From Eurosta solidaginis (Eukaryota > Arthropoda > Insecta > Diptera > Tephritidae), in assembly GCF_040869045.1 (NCBI RefSeq), contig NC_090319.1:378153601-378217600 (forward strand): a DNA stretch of 64,000 nt. The letters are read 5' to 3'. Every line of letters begins with the position of its first letter. The stretch's first letter is position 1. A program made the translations under genes and the position numbers. Shown in pieces: positions 46,681 through 57,498 of this stretch. The notes beneath the pieces are model-generated. The model was given only the letters and a program-made list of their open reading frames with translations, was not told the origin of the DNA and did not search any database.

Positions 46681-46767
46681 ACGAGGGCATGCCGCAAAGC
46701 ACTAGATAAAGTCTGTCTCAAGAGAATCCAAAGGGGTAAAGAGAAGCCTCCATGGGGGGACTCACAA

Positions 46768-48542
46768 ATGAAAAACCTTCGCAGGTTAAGTAGGATCGCT
46801 TTAAATGCATCTAAAGCCTCTGGCGATGAGCAGCATTGGGAAGTATACAAAAAACATCTTAGAAATTATAAGTTTGAGCCAAAGCCAAAAGATCCTCCTG
46901 GCGAGATTCCTCTAGCAGCATGGAAACAGTGTCTGAAGGGGGAGACTCAGGAAAGTACTTTCCAGATCGGCTAATACAGCCCCAGGATGCTTGCAAAGGA
47001 CAGATGGTTCGTGGACCGAAACTGGGGAGGAAGCCCTGGACCTACTGCTGAATACACACTTTCCAGGTGCAACTAGGAACGAACCAGTGGATACACAAAA
47101 CTTGACACAGGCAACAGTGCAACCTATACTGCATAACCTAATTAAAAGAGATAAGATATCTTGGGCGTTCCAATCTTTTGAACCATTCAAAACTCCAGGG
47201 CCTGACGGAGTTACACCTATACAACTGCAACAATCACTAGAATGCAGCACTAGCTTGCTATACGCTATAATAGGTGTCGTGGCACTAAACCACATCCCAC
47301 GTATATGGAAAATATCTAAACTGATATTTATTCCCAAGGCAGGAAAAGCGTGCCACGCTTCAGACCCATCAGTATATCTTCATTTCAACTAAAGGTGATG
47401 GAGTGGCTGATGGAAACATATATCAGGGAGGCAGTGAATGACCAACTCTCTGAATCACAACACGCCTACATGAAGGGTAAATCAACGGAAACGACATTGC
47501 ACGAAATTACATCGTGCATAGAGAGATCGTTCTCCTTCAAGGAATACTGCCTGGCAGCCTTCCTAGACATCATAGGAGGAGTATTCAATAACATCAAACC
47601 CGACTCAATCATTAAGGTACTGACTGATCTGGGCATCGAATCTCAGCTGGTGGGTCTTGTGCAGCAATTGCTGATATGCAGGGTCGTACAGGCAGGACTT
47701 GCAGGGGTATCGGTGAGCAGGTTCGTCAGTAGGGGAACTCCCCAAGGTGGAGTCCTATCCCCTCTGCTGGGGTCTTGGTGGTGAATCAGCTGCTAAGGGA
47801 CATGGAGGAGGAGTGGGGCTGTAAAGTTATAGCATATGCTGACGACCTTGCCTTGGTGATAAGTGGGAAGCCTCCACAAACTCTCTGCGGTATGATGCAG
47901 GTGGAATTAAGAAGGATCGAAGTATGGGCCGTTGATAATTGTCTGGGCGTGAACACAAATAAAACGGAGCTGGTACTCTTTACGAGGAGGTATAAGATAC
48001 CACCTCTCTCACCTCCAGTGCTGGCAAAAAAAGTGTTTAAGTTAAGTGAGTCCGCCAACTATCTAGGGCTCCCACTTGATAAGAAATTAAACTGGACACA
48101 AAACACCACGGAACGTGTCCGTAAGGCCACGGTTACCCTCTATGCATGTAAAGGGGCAATTGGACGAAAATGGGGTATGTCCCCTATGATAGTGCATTGG
48201 ATATACACGGCCATAATTAGACCAATATTGCTATACGGGGTGGCGGTATGGTGGCCCGCCCTAAATAAATCCTCGACAGTTCTTGCTCTTCAAAAGGTGC
48301 AAATATCTGCACTACTATGCATAAGCGGAGCCATCCGCACAACAACAACGGAGGCTATGAATGTAATACTGAACCTACTACACATAGATATAGTAGGCAT
48401 AAAATATGCAGCATGTGCAGCTATTTGGCTGAGGAAACTTACCACATGGTCTCACTGCAACCATACTGAAATTCTCGACAGATTCTGCATACCAGAATTG
48501 ACAGATTTCTTCAAACCACATACCCATTTTAACAAGGGATAG
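46768..48542 (+). pseudogene. LINE reverse transcriptase domain, broken
   Basis: RT blocks are visible in order: TPGPDGVTPIQLQ (47190), FRPISISSFQLKVMEWLMET (47355), SQHAYMKGKSTETTLHEI, the palm segment AAFLDIIGGVFNN (usually AFLDIEGAFDN, so the catalytic Asp of the second position is lost), RGTPQGGVLSPLL (47730), and YADDLALVISG (47838) with the catalytic Asp pair. The thumb follows with NYLGLPLDKKLNW. Frames change near 46975, 47350 and 47780, where part of the sequence between SPLL and NQLL is damaged. Confidence 0.85.
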
Positions 48543-48548
48543 GAGATA

Positions 48549-49500
48549 TTAATCCCTGAGAGGGAACAGTGGGTGAATGACTCTGATTGGCCTACTAACA
48601 GCATTCAGATCTACATAGCTGGATCTAAACTGGATCACAGGGTCGGAGGGGGTGTCTATTCAGAACGATTGGACATAGAAAGATGGTTTCGCCTTCCGGA
48701 TCACTGTAGCGTACTTCAGGCCAAGCTTGCGGCCATACAAGTCGCTGCGGACTGCCTTAGACAGAAGGCAGTCTCTCAGAAGCAAATTTATATTTTCTCA
48801 GAGAGTCAAGCAGCACTGAAGGCCCTTGACTCTGTCACAACTAATTCCGAAACTATAGTTGGCTGTCGCAGATCACTTAACGTGATGGCTGAACAGTTTA
48901 TTATGAATCTTCTATGGGTTCCGGGACATAAGGGCATATCAGGTAATGAGATGGCGTATGAGCTTGCAAGGAAGGGTAACTCCCTTCCACTTTCGCCATC
49001 CTGGAAGAAATTGGGCATGCCGCTCCCCACCTGCAAGCGCAAGATAAAGGAGGCTCTACTGATGGAAGCGGGAGCCAGGTGGAAGCATCATGATTAATGC
49101 CACACGGCAAAACTCACATAGCCGGAATGGAATGAGAAGAGATCGTGAGAGCTTCTCACCCTCCGTAAGAGGGATCTTTCCTTAGTTGTAGGTCTTCTCA
49201 CTGGTCATGTTTGTATTGGACCGCATGCGGAAAGGATTGGCGCTCCATTTAACGATTATTGTAGAAGGTGCGGCAACGAAGAAGAGCCTGAAACTGTTAA
49301 GCATCTACTCTGTGAGTGTCCAGCGCTCGGTAGAAGAGGGCAACGTTTTATGGGCAATATGTTTCTCGTATATCTAACTGATAAAGCTGAGGTCAATACA
49401 CGACGCTTAGTTAGCTTCACAAACTAAACGAAGTGGTTTGATTGGGAGAGTAAGAACAAATCCGTGTGGTTTCGCAATGGGCCTATAAAGGCCTAAGTGT
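48549..49500 (+). pseudogene. LINE RNase H domain and C-terminal knuckle, broken
   Basis: QIYIAGSKLDHRVGGGVYSE matches the start of the RNase H fold, where the catalytic Asp of the usual TDGS is Ala here. Later motifs are LQAKLAAIQVAADCL (Glu helix, with Lys where Glu is expected), SESQAALKAL (usually SDSQAAL) and VPGHKGISGNEMAYELA (usually NE-AD). Past a stop at 49095 the frame changes and the zinc knuckle CRRCGNEEEPE..H..C.C appears. RNase H normally removes the RNA template strand; several catalytic positions are substituted. Confidence 0.8.
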
Positions 49501-50136
49501 GCCGCTCCGATGTGGACGGCAGCCACTTGAACCTAACATAACCTAACATAAAATATTTCACTTATATTGCCATTGTACTAGAAGTACTAATCCAATTAAT
49601 GGCGTGTTTTTCTTTTTTTTTACTCGTATATTTGTACATCTCCGTTTGCGACTAAAGAAACGCTCTTTGGCAATGATACATAGAATTTTTGTATAGAGAA
49701 ATAGTGGAAGTGGAACTGGCCAGTCCATGAGGACCTCACATTGACTAATTGAGTCCGTAGTGTGGAGACACGCCATAATATTTATTTATTTATTTATTTA
49801 TTTAAGCCAATCAGCATACAAATCTTATAGGCTATTTAGACATATATATATATATATATTAAACAATAATACTACACTTCAAATACTTTATTTATAAAAA
49901 GTTGTTAAAGAACTTAAAAAGCGATCTTTCGAACCTGAAAAATCTACCTCGATAAATCTAGCAATTCTGTTGAACTCAATTGAAGCTCTAGTAATTGGAG
50001 CATTTTTCACATAAAGAGCTTTAAAAATACCAACATGGAAGAACTCCGAGCTACGCAGAGCTCTAGCTGGAATGTTTATTAGAATCCTTTCAAGGAGCAC
50101 GGGACAATCAACAACACCCCGAAACAAATCAAAAAT

Positions 50137-51669
50137 GAATGACTGCGACAAAATTGTTCTCCTGCTCTGCATTGATTTTAAACTAATCAATATGCATCGC
50201 GCTTCATAAGTCGGAATAGGCTCCGAGAAACGTAAGTTGCGTAATGCAAATTTTAAAAATACCTTTTGGATGCGTTCAATTCATACAATATGGCAACTGT
50301 AGTATGGCGACCAAATGAAGCAGGCATACTCAAGCTTGGAACGCACAAATGCCGAAAATAACTGCTTAAGTGTATAAGGGTCGGCAAAATCCGAGCTATG
50401 ACGCCTAACAAAGGCCAGCATGGCATACGATTTTGAAATGCCAAGGTTAATATGGCTTGCAAAAGTAAATTTCGAGTCGAAAATTACTCCTAAGTCTTTA
50501 ATTTCACTTACCTGCGACAAAGGCGTATTAGATATATGATATGAGGTATCAATGATATTCATACGTTTCGAAAAAATAATATGAAAAAACTTACTTATGT
50601 TGAGTGTTAGCCGATTATTTTTACACCAGTTACTTAATTTATCCAAATCTAATTGCATCAATTCGGAATCATGAAGGCTATTGATTATAGAATATATTTT
50701 AAGGTCATCCGCGTACAGCAGAAATCTTACTGTAGAAAAGCAAGAGCAAATGTCATTGATAAACAAGACAAAGAAAATTGGGCCCAGAATGCTTCCTTGT
50801 GGAACACCGGAGCAGGCGACGAACGGGAGAGACCTAACATTGTCAACCACCACCATACAGTGACGATTATATAAGTAGGATTCAATCCATCTCAGGAAGA
50901 CAGAATGGAATCCCATCAGGGCTAGTTTTTTAGTCAGAATTGAATGTGCAATCCGATCAAATGCTTTAGAAAAGTCAGTATACACTGTGTCAACTTGACA
51001 TCCTGACTGAAAGGCTGCGATGCAGTCATCAGAGAAAATAGCCAAGTTAGACACAGTTGAGCGTCCCGGAAAAAAGCCATGCTGTTCTGGACATACAATA
51101 TTCTTGACAAAGAAAAGTACTTTCTCTTAAATAATGCATTCAAAGAGCTTTGCTGTGGCGGATAGTTTGGAAATAGGCCTATAATTGCTAACGTCATTTT
51201 TATTGCCACTCTTGAAAATAGGTGAGATCAGAGCTAATTTCCAAGCGTCAATAAAGGTACCCGACGATAAGGAATTGTTAAAAATTAACAAGAGTGGGTA
51301 ACCTAGGGTATCGCACAGTTTGAACACAATTACAGACAAACTATCAACATCGGTATTTGACGAGGGTTTAAGTCGAAAAATGCCCCTAACAACATCGTCA
51401 TTAGACAACACAAGGTTCCCAAAATCAAAAGCAGGATGTGTGTTAAAACAAATGTCATCACAATTGCCAGAATCGGATACAAAATTTGCCATAAAATATT
51501 CGGAAAAAAGATTTGCCGGAGCCACAGGAGTATCAACCACTTTGTCGCCGAGGAAAATAGATGATGGAATATTAGATACAGCCTTCTTCGAGTAACGAAA
51601 TTCCAAAATGATTTTGGATTTGATTTTAAGTTTTCTTCACAATTTAAAATGTAATTTCTGTGTAAAAAT
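50137..51669 (-). repeat. LINE tandem duplication, 3' unit (unit 1)
   Basis: Matches 51670-53202 at an offset of exactly 1533 bp with only a handful of differences. The junction lies at AAAAAT, which occurs at 50131-50136, 51664-51669 and 53197-53202, so the duplication used a 6 bp microhomology. A private change turns CAA (Gln) into TAA at about 51128 on the minus strand. Confidence 0.9.
50281..51606 (-). pseudogene. LINE reverse transcriptase, unit 1, nonsense-interrupted
   Basis: Same protein as in unit 2. The piece 51606-51127 ends at the private TAA after LFECII, and the piece 51054-50281 restarts with the palm: DTVYTDFSKAFDRIAH, ACSGVPQGSILGP, FLLYADDLKIYS and LGVIFDSKFTF. It ends at a TGA after SCHIV; the same frame then continues IERIQKVFLKFALR to the C-terminal segment ending near 49888. 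Confidence 0.85.
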
Positions 51670-53202
51670 GAATGACTGCGACAAAATTGTTCTCCTGCTC
51701 TGCATTGATTTTAAACTAATCAATATGCATCGCGCTTCATAAGTCGGAATAGGCTCCGAGAAACGTAAGTTGCGTAATGCAAATTTTAAAAATACCTTTT
51801 GGATGCGTTCAATTCATACAATATGGCAACTGTAGTATGGCGACCAAATGAAGCAGGCATACTCAAGCTTGGAACGCACAAATGCCGAAAATAACTGCTT
51901 AAGTGTATAAGGGTCGGCAAAATCCGAGCTATGACGCCTAACAAAGGCCAGCATGGCATACGATTTTGAAGTGCAAAGGTTAATATGGCTTGCAAAAGTA
52001 AATTTCGAGTCGAAAATTACTCCTAAGTCTTTAATTTCACTTACCTGCGACAAAGGCGTATTAGATATATGATATGAGGTATCAATGATATTCATACGTT
52101 TCGAAAAAATAATATGAAAAAACTTACTTATGTTGAGTGTTAGCCGATTATTTTTACACCAGTTACTTAATTTATCCAAATCTAATTGCATCAATTCGGA
52201 ATCATGAAGGCTATTGATTATAGAATATATTTTAAGGTCATCCGCGTACAGCAGAAATCTTACTGTAGAAAAGCAAGAGCAAATGTCATTGATAAACAAA
52301 TTAAAGAAAATTGGGCCCAGAATGCTTCCTTGTGGAACACCGGAGCAGGCGACGAACGGGAGAGACCTAACATTGTCAACCACCACCATACAGTGACGAT
52401 TATATAAGTAGGATTCAATCCATCTCAGGAAGACAGAATGGAATCCCATCAGAGCTAGTTTTTTAGTCAGAATTGAATGTGCAATCCGATCAAATGCTTT
52501 AGAAAAGTCAGTATACACTGTGTCAACTTGACATCCTGACTGAAAGGCTGCGATGCAGTCATCAGAGAAAATAGCCAAGTTAGACACAGTTGAGCGTCCC
52601 GGAAAAAAGCCATGCTGTTCTGGACATACAATATTCTTGACAAAGAAAAGTACTTTCTCTTGAATAATGCATTCAAAGAGCTTTGCTGTGGCGGATAGTT
52701 TGGAAATAGGCCTATAATTGCTAACGTCATTTTTATTGCCACTCTTGAAAATAGGTGAGATCAGAGCTAATATCCAAGCGTCAATAAAGGTACCCGACGA
52801 TAAGGAATTGTTAAAAATTAACAAGAGTGGGTAACCTAGGGTATCGCACAGTTTGAACACAATTACAGACAAACCATCAACATCGGTATTTGACGAGGGT
52901 TTAAGTCGAAAAATGCCCCTAACAACATCGTCATTAGACAACACAAGGTTCCCAAAATCAAAAGCAGGATGTGTGTTAAAACAAATGTCATCACAATTGC
53001 CAGAATCGGATACAAAATTTGCCATAAAATATTCGGAAAAAAGATTTGCCGGAGCCACAGGAGTATCAACCACTTTGTCGCCGAGGAAAATAGATGATGG
53101 AATATTAGATACAGCCTTCTTCGAGTTAACGAAATTCCAAAATGATTTTGGATTTGATTTTAAGTTTTCTTCACAATTTAAAATGTAATTTCTGTGTAAA
53201 AA
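51670..53202 (-). repeat. LINE tandem duplication, 5' unit (unit 2)
   Basis: Second unit of the 1533 bp direct repeat. It keeps the longer reading frame (51814-53073 and upstream). It joins directly to the unduplicated 5' part of the LINE at 53203. Confidence 0.9.
51814..53185 (-). pseudogene. LINE reverse transcriptase, unit 2, longest open frame
   Basis: About 419 residues from the first Met and longer if read from upstream (SFWNFVNSKKAVSNIPSS). RT blocks: NYRPISKLSATAKLFE, EQHGFFPGRSTVSNL, YTDFSKAFDRIAH (first catalytic Asp), GVPQGSILGPIFF, and LLYADDLKIYS (catalytic Asp pair). All catalytic Asp positions of the RT are present. The frame stops at TGA before the C-terminal segment. Without the 5' part and with breaks on both sides it cannot be functional as a retrotransposon. 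Confidence 0.85.
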
Positions 53203-53315
53203 TTTATCAAGGCAAGCAAATTTCTTTTCACACTATTTATACTTATCGTAAAAAGCCCTATTTTGACTGTTTTTAAATTTACGGAAGAATTTATTTTTCA
53301 AATTGCGAAGTTTCA

Positions 53316-53921
53316 TCAGGGCAGCATTGTGCCGAGGAACTTTGTATTTTTTTTTTTTTTGAAAGCACAGGTATGCACAACGGTAGATCTAAATATCTCA
53401 AAACTATTAGTGGTATCGAGATTACAAAGCAAATTATCCCAATTTACTTGCTGCAACAGGTTGTTCAGATTCGAAAAATCACACCGCTTGAAATTAAAAG
53501 AGAAAGAAGATGTAGCATTACTAGTTACGGAGTATTTATAAAATTCAATATCAAGAACTAGAGGAACATGATGCATATCCGATTTAATAATAGGTGAAGA
53601 GCATTCATGCAACGTGAAATATAAGTCGTTACTTAGAAATATCAAATCTAAAGTTCGACCAAGGCTGTTAGGAAAACAGTTAACTTGTTTTATATCAATA
53701 CTTAAGAAACTATCGATTAAATGTATTTCCGTAGAACTATTGACTTCACATGCAATTAAGGCAGAGCTTGAAATAGTCCGTGACCATCTAACATTGGAGA
53801 GATTAAAATCACCCACCACACAGAGGTGGTCACCACCTACTTTGTTCAGAGACAATGACATAATATTGTCGACGTATATATAACGCATACCAAAATCGAA
53901 AGTGGAGATAAAGCTATGCAC
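53316..53921 (-). pseudogene. LINE endonuclease, C-terminal part
   Basis: Contains LCVVGDFNLSNVRW (GD-N motif), LGRTLDLIFLSN, and SDMHHVPLVLDI, the last corresponding to the catalytic SDH block. The N-terminal half is missing because of 5' truncation. A frameshift at a homopolymer near 53350 separates it from the linker and RT. Confidence 0.8.
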
Positions 53922-53925
53922 TTAG

Positions 53926-54796
53926 CAGTACATATAAAGTTTAATTGCATATGTATATACGCGTAAAAAAACACAGCTAACGTGTATATTATTGGAACGG
54001 TATGCAAAATCAATAGTGGACAACACTACTTTCACGCTAAGCGCTGGATATATTTTGAAAATTCAGTTCCTCGCGAGGACAATTTAGGTACGACACTAAC
54101 AACAAAAATCTATATATTGATTGCTGTGAAGAAAACATGATACCAAGCAAACCCATTAAAGACAAGTAGCGAGATCAATTTGTTGCTGGAAACCCGGTTT
54201 AGTAATGGCATTAAATTTAAATTTAAAACCTACTGGTTCAGCAATTTTCCGAAATTTTTTTTTTTTTTTTGTTAATTATTAAATAGTTTACTGGATTTTA
54301 CTTTCGTCGAAGAAACAACAAGAAAAATATCGTTAAGTTCAGCAAAAAAATCTATCAGAAATTTAGCATAAAAAGTAGACACTTGTGACTCATGAGCTTA
54401 TTTTCATAAGTGCCCGTAATCCCCGCATAACTAATTGGTCTTGTGTATATTTGATACTCGTCTAAAAACTCTTGAAAAAAGTCTCAGGAGTCTCCTGACT
54501 CAAAGTCAAAATTAAAAGAAGATTTTTTCGCGGTTTTCAGCTAAATGATATGTTTAATCATAATTTTTTTCTTACGCTCCACCATTTCTGAAAACCAACG
54601 ATTCAAAATGTGGTAAAAGTCTTAATTGTCATATTATGCGCCACATACAATAAACATCTCTTGAGTTTTATTATAAAGTAGCTTATGCCCATGGCTTTTA
54701 CTGCACTTTCTAAAAAAATGTGCAAAATAAATAAAACTAATTTTAAACTTCTTATGTATTTGTAAAACAAGCTCTCGCTCATACGATTTGCGATAT
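53926..54796. other. No gene recognised
   Basis: AT-rich, with T-runs near 54258. No supportable gene or repeat. Confidence 0.4.
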
Positions 54797-55158
54797 TGCA
54801 ACGAGTTTTGGGAAATTCCTTATAATTATGCACCTTCTACAAACGTTCGAATCGCTGAACTGTCGAATAAATAACTCCAACATTCAGTATATCAAAATGA
54901 TCTGTATTAGACTACTTTGGGAGTAGTACTTCACAATTATACTTCACTAATACCGTGTTTAAATCAAACAGATTACTGATTCCCCAATTTGCGCTGCTTT
55001 TATACTCTCTGTTACATCTTTCGAATATTTCTCCTTAGGCCTAGACGTTTCACGCACCAGCTTCTATAAAAGTTGTATTTCATGCTTGGTTATTTAGCTA
55101 TATACATGTAGTTTATGCTTTTATTCTAGCCACATGCATGTGTATGTGTGAGTAACAA
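54797..55158 (-). mobile_element. LTR fragment (Gypsy-like), copy 4
   Basis: Starts TGCAACGAG after ATAT at 54793-54796. It contains GTTCGAATCGCTGAACTGT and AATAAATAACTCCAACATTC, matching the other LTR copies, then CTTTTATACTC as inverse TATA box. The match ends near 55158, where sequence of a Helitron helicase begins; the LTR 5' portion is missing or lies beyond a rearrangement. Most diverged of the four copies. Confidence 0.65.
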
Positions 55159-55495
55159 CTTCTTCGCTTTCTCGATGAGCCGACACTGGAGCAAGCTACG
55201 TATAATTGGCCATGGATGAAATATCACTTGGTAAGTTTGACTCGTGCTACAGCTAATGACTGTCCTTGAGCTTTACTGATGGACATTGCGAAAGCTAACC
55301 TATTAGGAAATTGGAGGAGTTTAAAATAGAAAGGCGTATCTGCAGATATCAATTGAATTCTTGGTGTGAAAACTTTGTTGTTTTCGAAATTTTCTGATAA
55401 AATCATTGCTTAAATTACATTCGGTAAAATTTTTGTGACAATAAGCCTTATCCCATTGCAAAAGCGCGGAGTATCCAATTCGTTACGGCCAGCTT
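55158..55495 (-). pseudogene. Helitron helicase (Pif1-like) C-terminal fragment
   Basis: The minus-strand frame reads LDTPRFCNGIRLIVTKILPN, FTPRIQLISADTPF, LQFPNRLAFAMSISKAQGQS and, after a stop, HGQLYVACSSVG. These are the last conserved helicase motifs of Helitron Rep/helicase proteins (usual forms are FAMTINKAQGQSL and HGQLYVACSRVG). About 110 residues remain, with stops after LPNVI and after VKLTK. It is direct evidence that autonomous Helitrons have been present in this genome. Confidence 0.85.
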
Positions 55496-55680
55496 TTCCG
55501 CATGTTGAAGTTGCAATTCAAGGTTATTTGTTTGAACTTGATATATGAATATAGATAGAAGATGTAGATGGACAGAAGTAAACAAGCATTTTTTACGGCC
55601 ACAGATTACTAAACGTCGAAAAGGAATAACAGCAAAAAACTAACGCTGTTGTTAAACTTTAAAAAATAAAAAAATAAAAA

Positions 55681-56015
55681 ATGTAAGGCGCGATAACCTC
55701 CGAAGAGATCTAAGGCCGAGCTTCTCTTCGTGCTCCTCTTGATTTTCCCTACAAATTGGCCGGACGGGACCTACATGTTTTATGCCGACTCCGAACGGCA
55801 TCTGCAAGGCAGATGAGTTTTCACTGAGAGCTTTTCATGGTAGAAATACACCCGGAGCGCTTGCCAAACACTGCCGAGGGGCTACTCCGCTTAGAAAAAT
55901 TTTCTTCTAATTGAAAAACCTTATTTCTAAAGTTTTGATGTTGCTTTGCCCGAGGTGCGAACCCAGGGCATACGATGTGATAGGCGGAGCACACTACCAT
56001 AACACCACGGTGGCT
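55681..56015 (-). repeat. tRNA-derived SINE, copy 6
   Basis: Nearly full length on the minus strand: head with inverse of GGCGGAGCACACTACCATAA, B-box-like GGGTTCGCACC, body with CTAAGCGGAGTAGCCCCTCG, and 3' part ending CGCGCCTTACAT followed by an A/T tail (inverse of AAAATAAAAAATG at 55670-55682). Well preserved. Confidence 0.8.
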
Positions 56016-56430
56016 TTTAAAATAACCTAAGTTTATACGGCACCCTTTGTTCTGAAAAATCCCATTTGTAAGGAAGGTGGAACGCCACCTTTTCCCCAAT
56101 ACCTCGTTTAACTGGAAGTATTAGGACTGACCGGCATATAGCTCTTTACCAATTTTATTTTATTCTAATATTACATTGCATACCATGTGCCGAAAACCGT
56201 GAATATCTAATTTCTTTTAGCTTTAACCTTCAATAAAAGTTTTTACTGGAATGGTGAGGAGTTTCAAAATTTTATTTATAATTTTATTGATTTTCAGCTT
56301 GTTGCAACTTTCTCTAGCACCGAAGGTCCAGATTAACTGGACTAATAACCAGGGTCATTTAAAAAATGTTCAATGATTTTAATATAAATGGAGTTTTGCT
56401 TATATTGGCTAAAACAAATATTTTAGTATA
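56016..56430. other. No gene recognised
   Basis: AT-rich, nothing supportable. Confidence 0.4.
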
Positions 56431-57097
56431 AACAAGTAAGGACTGGACTGTCTTCGGCTGTGCCGAAGACTTCATACCTTTCATGAATGGGGCTGAACAA
56501 TAATCTTATCCCATTCATAATCTGCAAATAATCGGATGTATAAGATAAGAAATATATAGTGAGCAGATATACATACCTAAACGATTTTTAAGATAAATAT
56601 AAAATAAAAAATGGCAAGGGGGTTTTATCTGAACGATCGGTTGTATGGGATATATACTATATATAGCTCCGATCAAAGTGATTTTTTCAGAAAATCTTCT
56701 ATGATATATTAGAATATATATCACCGAGTTTCACGTTTATACTTTCTAAATTGCGGCAGGAATGACCAAATCGTCTTATCTGAACGATCGGTTGTATGGG
56801 AGATATATGTTATAGTGGTCCGATCCTACGGGATCCGACAAATGTGTAATATAATACAAAAATACATGCTTGTGCCAAATTTCATTGAGATATCTCAAAA
56901 TTTGAGGGACTAGTTTTCGTTCAAACAGACAGACGGACGGACGGACATGGCTATATCAACTGAGTTCGTCGCCCTGATCAATTCGGTATACTTAATGGTT
57001 AATCTATCTTCTATATTTATATAATATATATATATATAACGTTACAAACATCGGACCAAAGTTAATATACCATTTCATGTTCATGAAAGGTATAAAA
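56431..57097 (+). mobile_element. Helitron-like non-autonomous element, second family
   Basis: Begins AACAAGTAAGGACTGG, with the hairpin GTCTTCGGC-TGT-GCCGAAGAC at 56450-56470, then ATACCTTTCATGAA. It ends TTCATGAAAGGTATAAAAA, the inverse of that word. Inside are a GGAC microsatellite (CAGACAGACGGACGGACGGA at 56927) and a (TA)n run at 57022-57040. GATCGGTTGTATGGGA is repeated at 56637 and 56786. Same architecture as the elements at 7.2, 12.5 and 60.9 kb with a different body. Confidence 0.7.
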
Positions 57098-57498
57098 ATC
57101 AATCAACAGTTCCATTTCATTAGAATTCGGAGATTAATGTTAATAAGCCTTTCTATCATTTTTGTAAATTCTATCGACTGTAATGATTATAATGAACAAA
57201 ACTTAACAAAGTAGATAAATTACGTAAAATATATTTCGACTCGTTCGCCTTAACTAATCGGCGTTGCTAAAAAACTATAGCTACAAAAATATTTACACAA
57301 AAAAATCTTAATTACTGATTGATGTTAAACAAGAAGAACATCAGTACAAGTCTTTATGGTGACAATACCACAAGCATTTGCCACAATTTGCCCCGCTTCC
57401 GACGCCCACGCACAACTTCTTAAATGTCTTTGCTTGCCTAGATGTTCCAATAAGGTCAGCAAGCCGCCCACATTCCAACACACATATCAATCATCTCT
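57098..57498. other. 3' flank of the cuticle gene
   Basis: AT-rich, probably includes the 3' UTR of the minus-strand cuticular gene. No other feature recognised. Confidence 0.4.

Larger units (their letters stand above)
46075..49550 (+). mobile_element. R1/LOA-like LINE with endonuclease, reverse transcriptase and RNase H, degenerate
   Basis: A non-LTR retrotransposon ORF2 can be followed in order on the plus strand: endonuclease (46075-46680), reverse transcriptase (46990-48540), RNase H (48550-49000) and a C-terminal zinc knuckle (CRRCGNEEEPETVKHLLCEC, 49262-49322). The 3' end has AACCTAACATAACCTAACAT at 49528-49547. ORF1 and the 5' UTR are missing, so it is 5'-truncated. At least five frameshifts or stops make it inactive. 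The presence of RNase H after RT separates it from the LINE on the opposite strand at 49.8-53.9 kb. Confidence 0.85.
49778..53925 (-). mobile_element. CR1/Jockey-like LINE, 5'-truncated, with an internal tandem duplication
   Basis: On the minus strand: C-terminal part of an endonuclease (53921-53320), a linker, a full reverse transcriptase, a CR1/Jockey-type C-terminal segment (LKSMQSRRTILSQSFIFDLF, near 50190-50130) and a 3' end of TAAA-type simple repeats (inverse at 49781-49805). No RNase H. The 5' end stops inside the endonuclease. A 1533 bp segment covering most of the RT is present twice in direct orientation. Inactivating changes: frameshift at the T-run near 53350, TAG in the linker near 53236, TGA before the C-terminal segment (both units), and TAA at ~51128 in unit 1 only. 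Confidence 0.85.
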
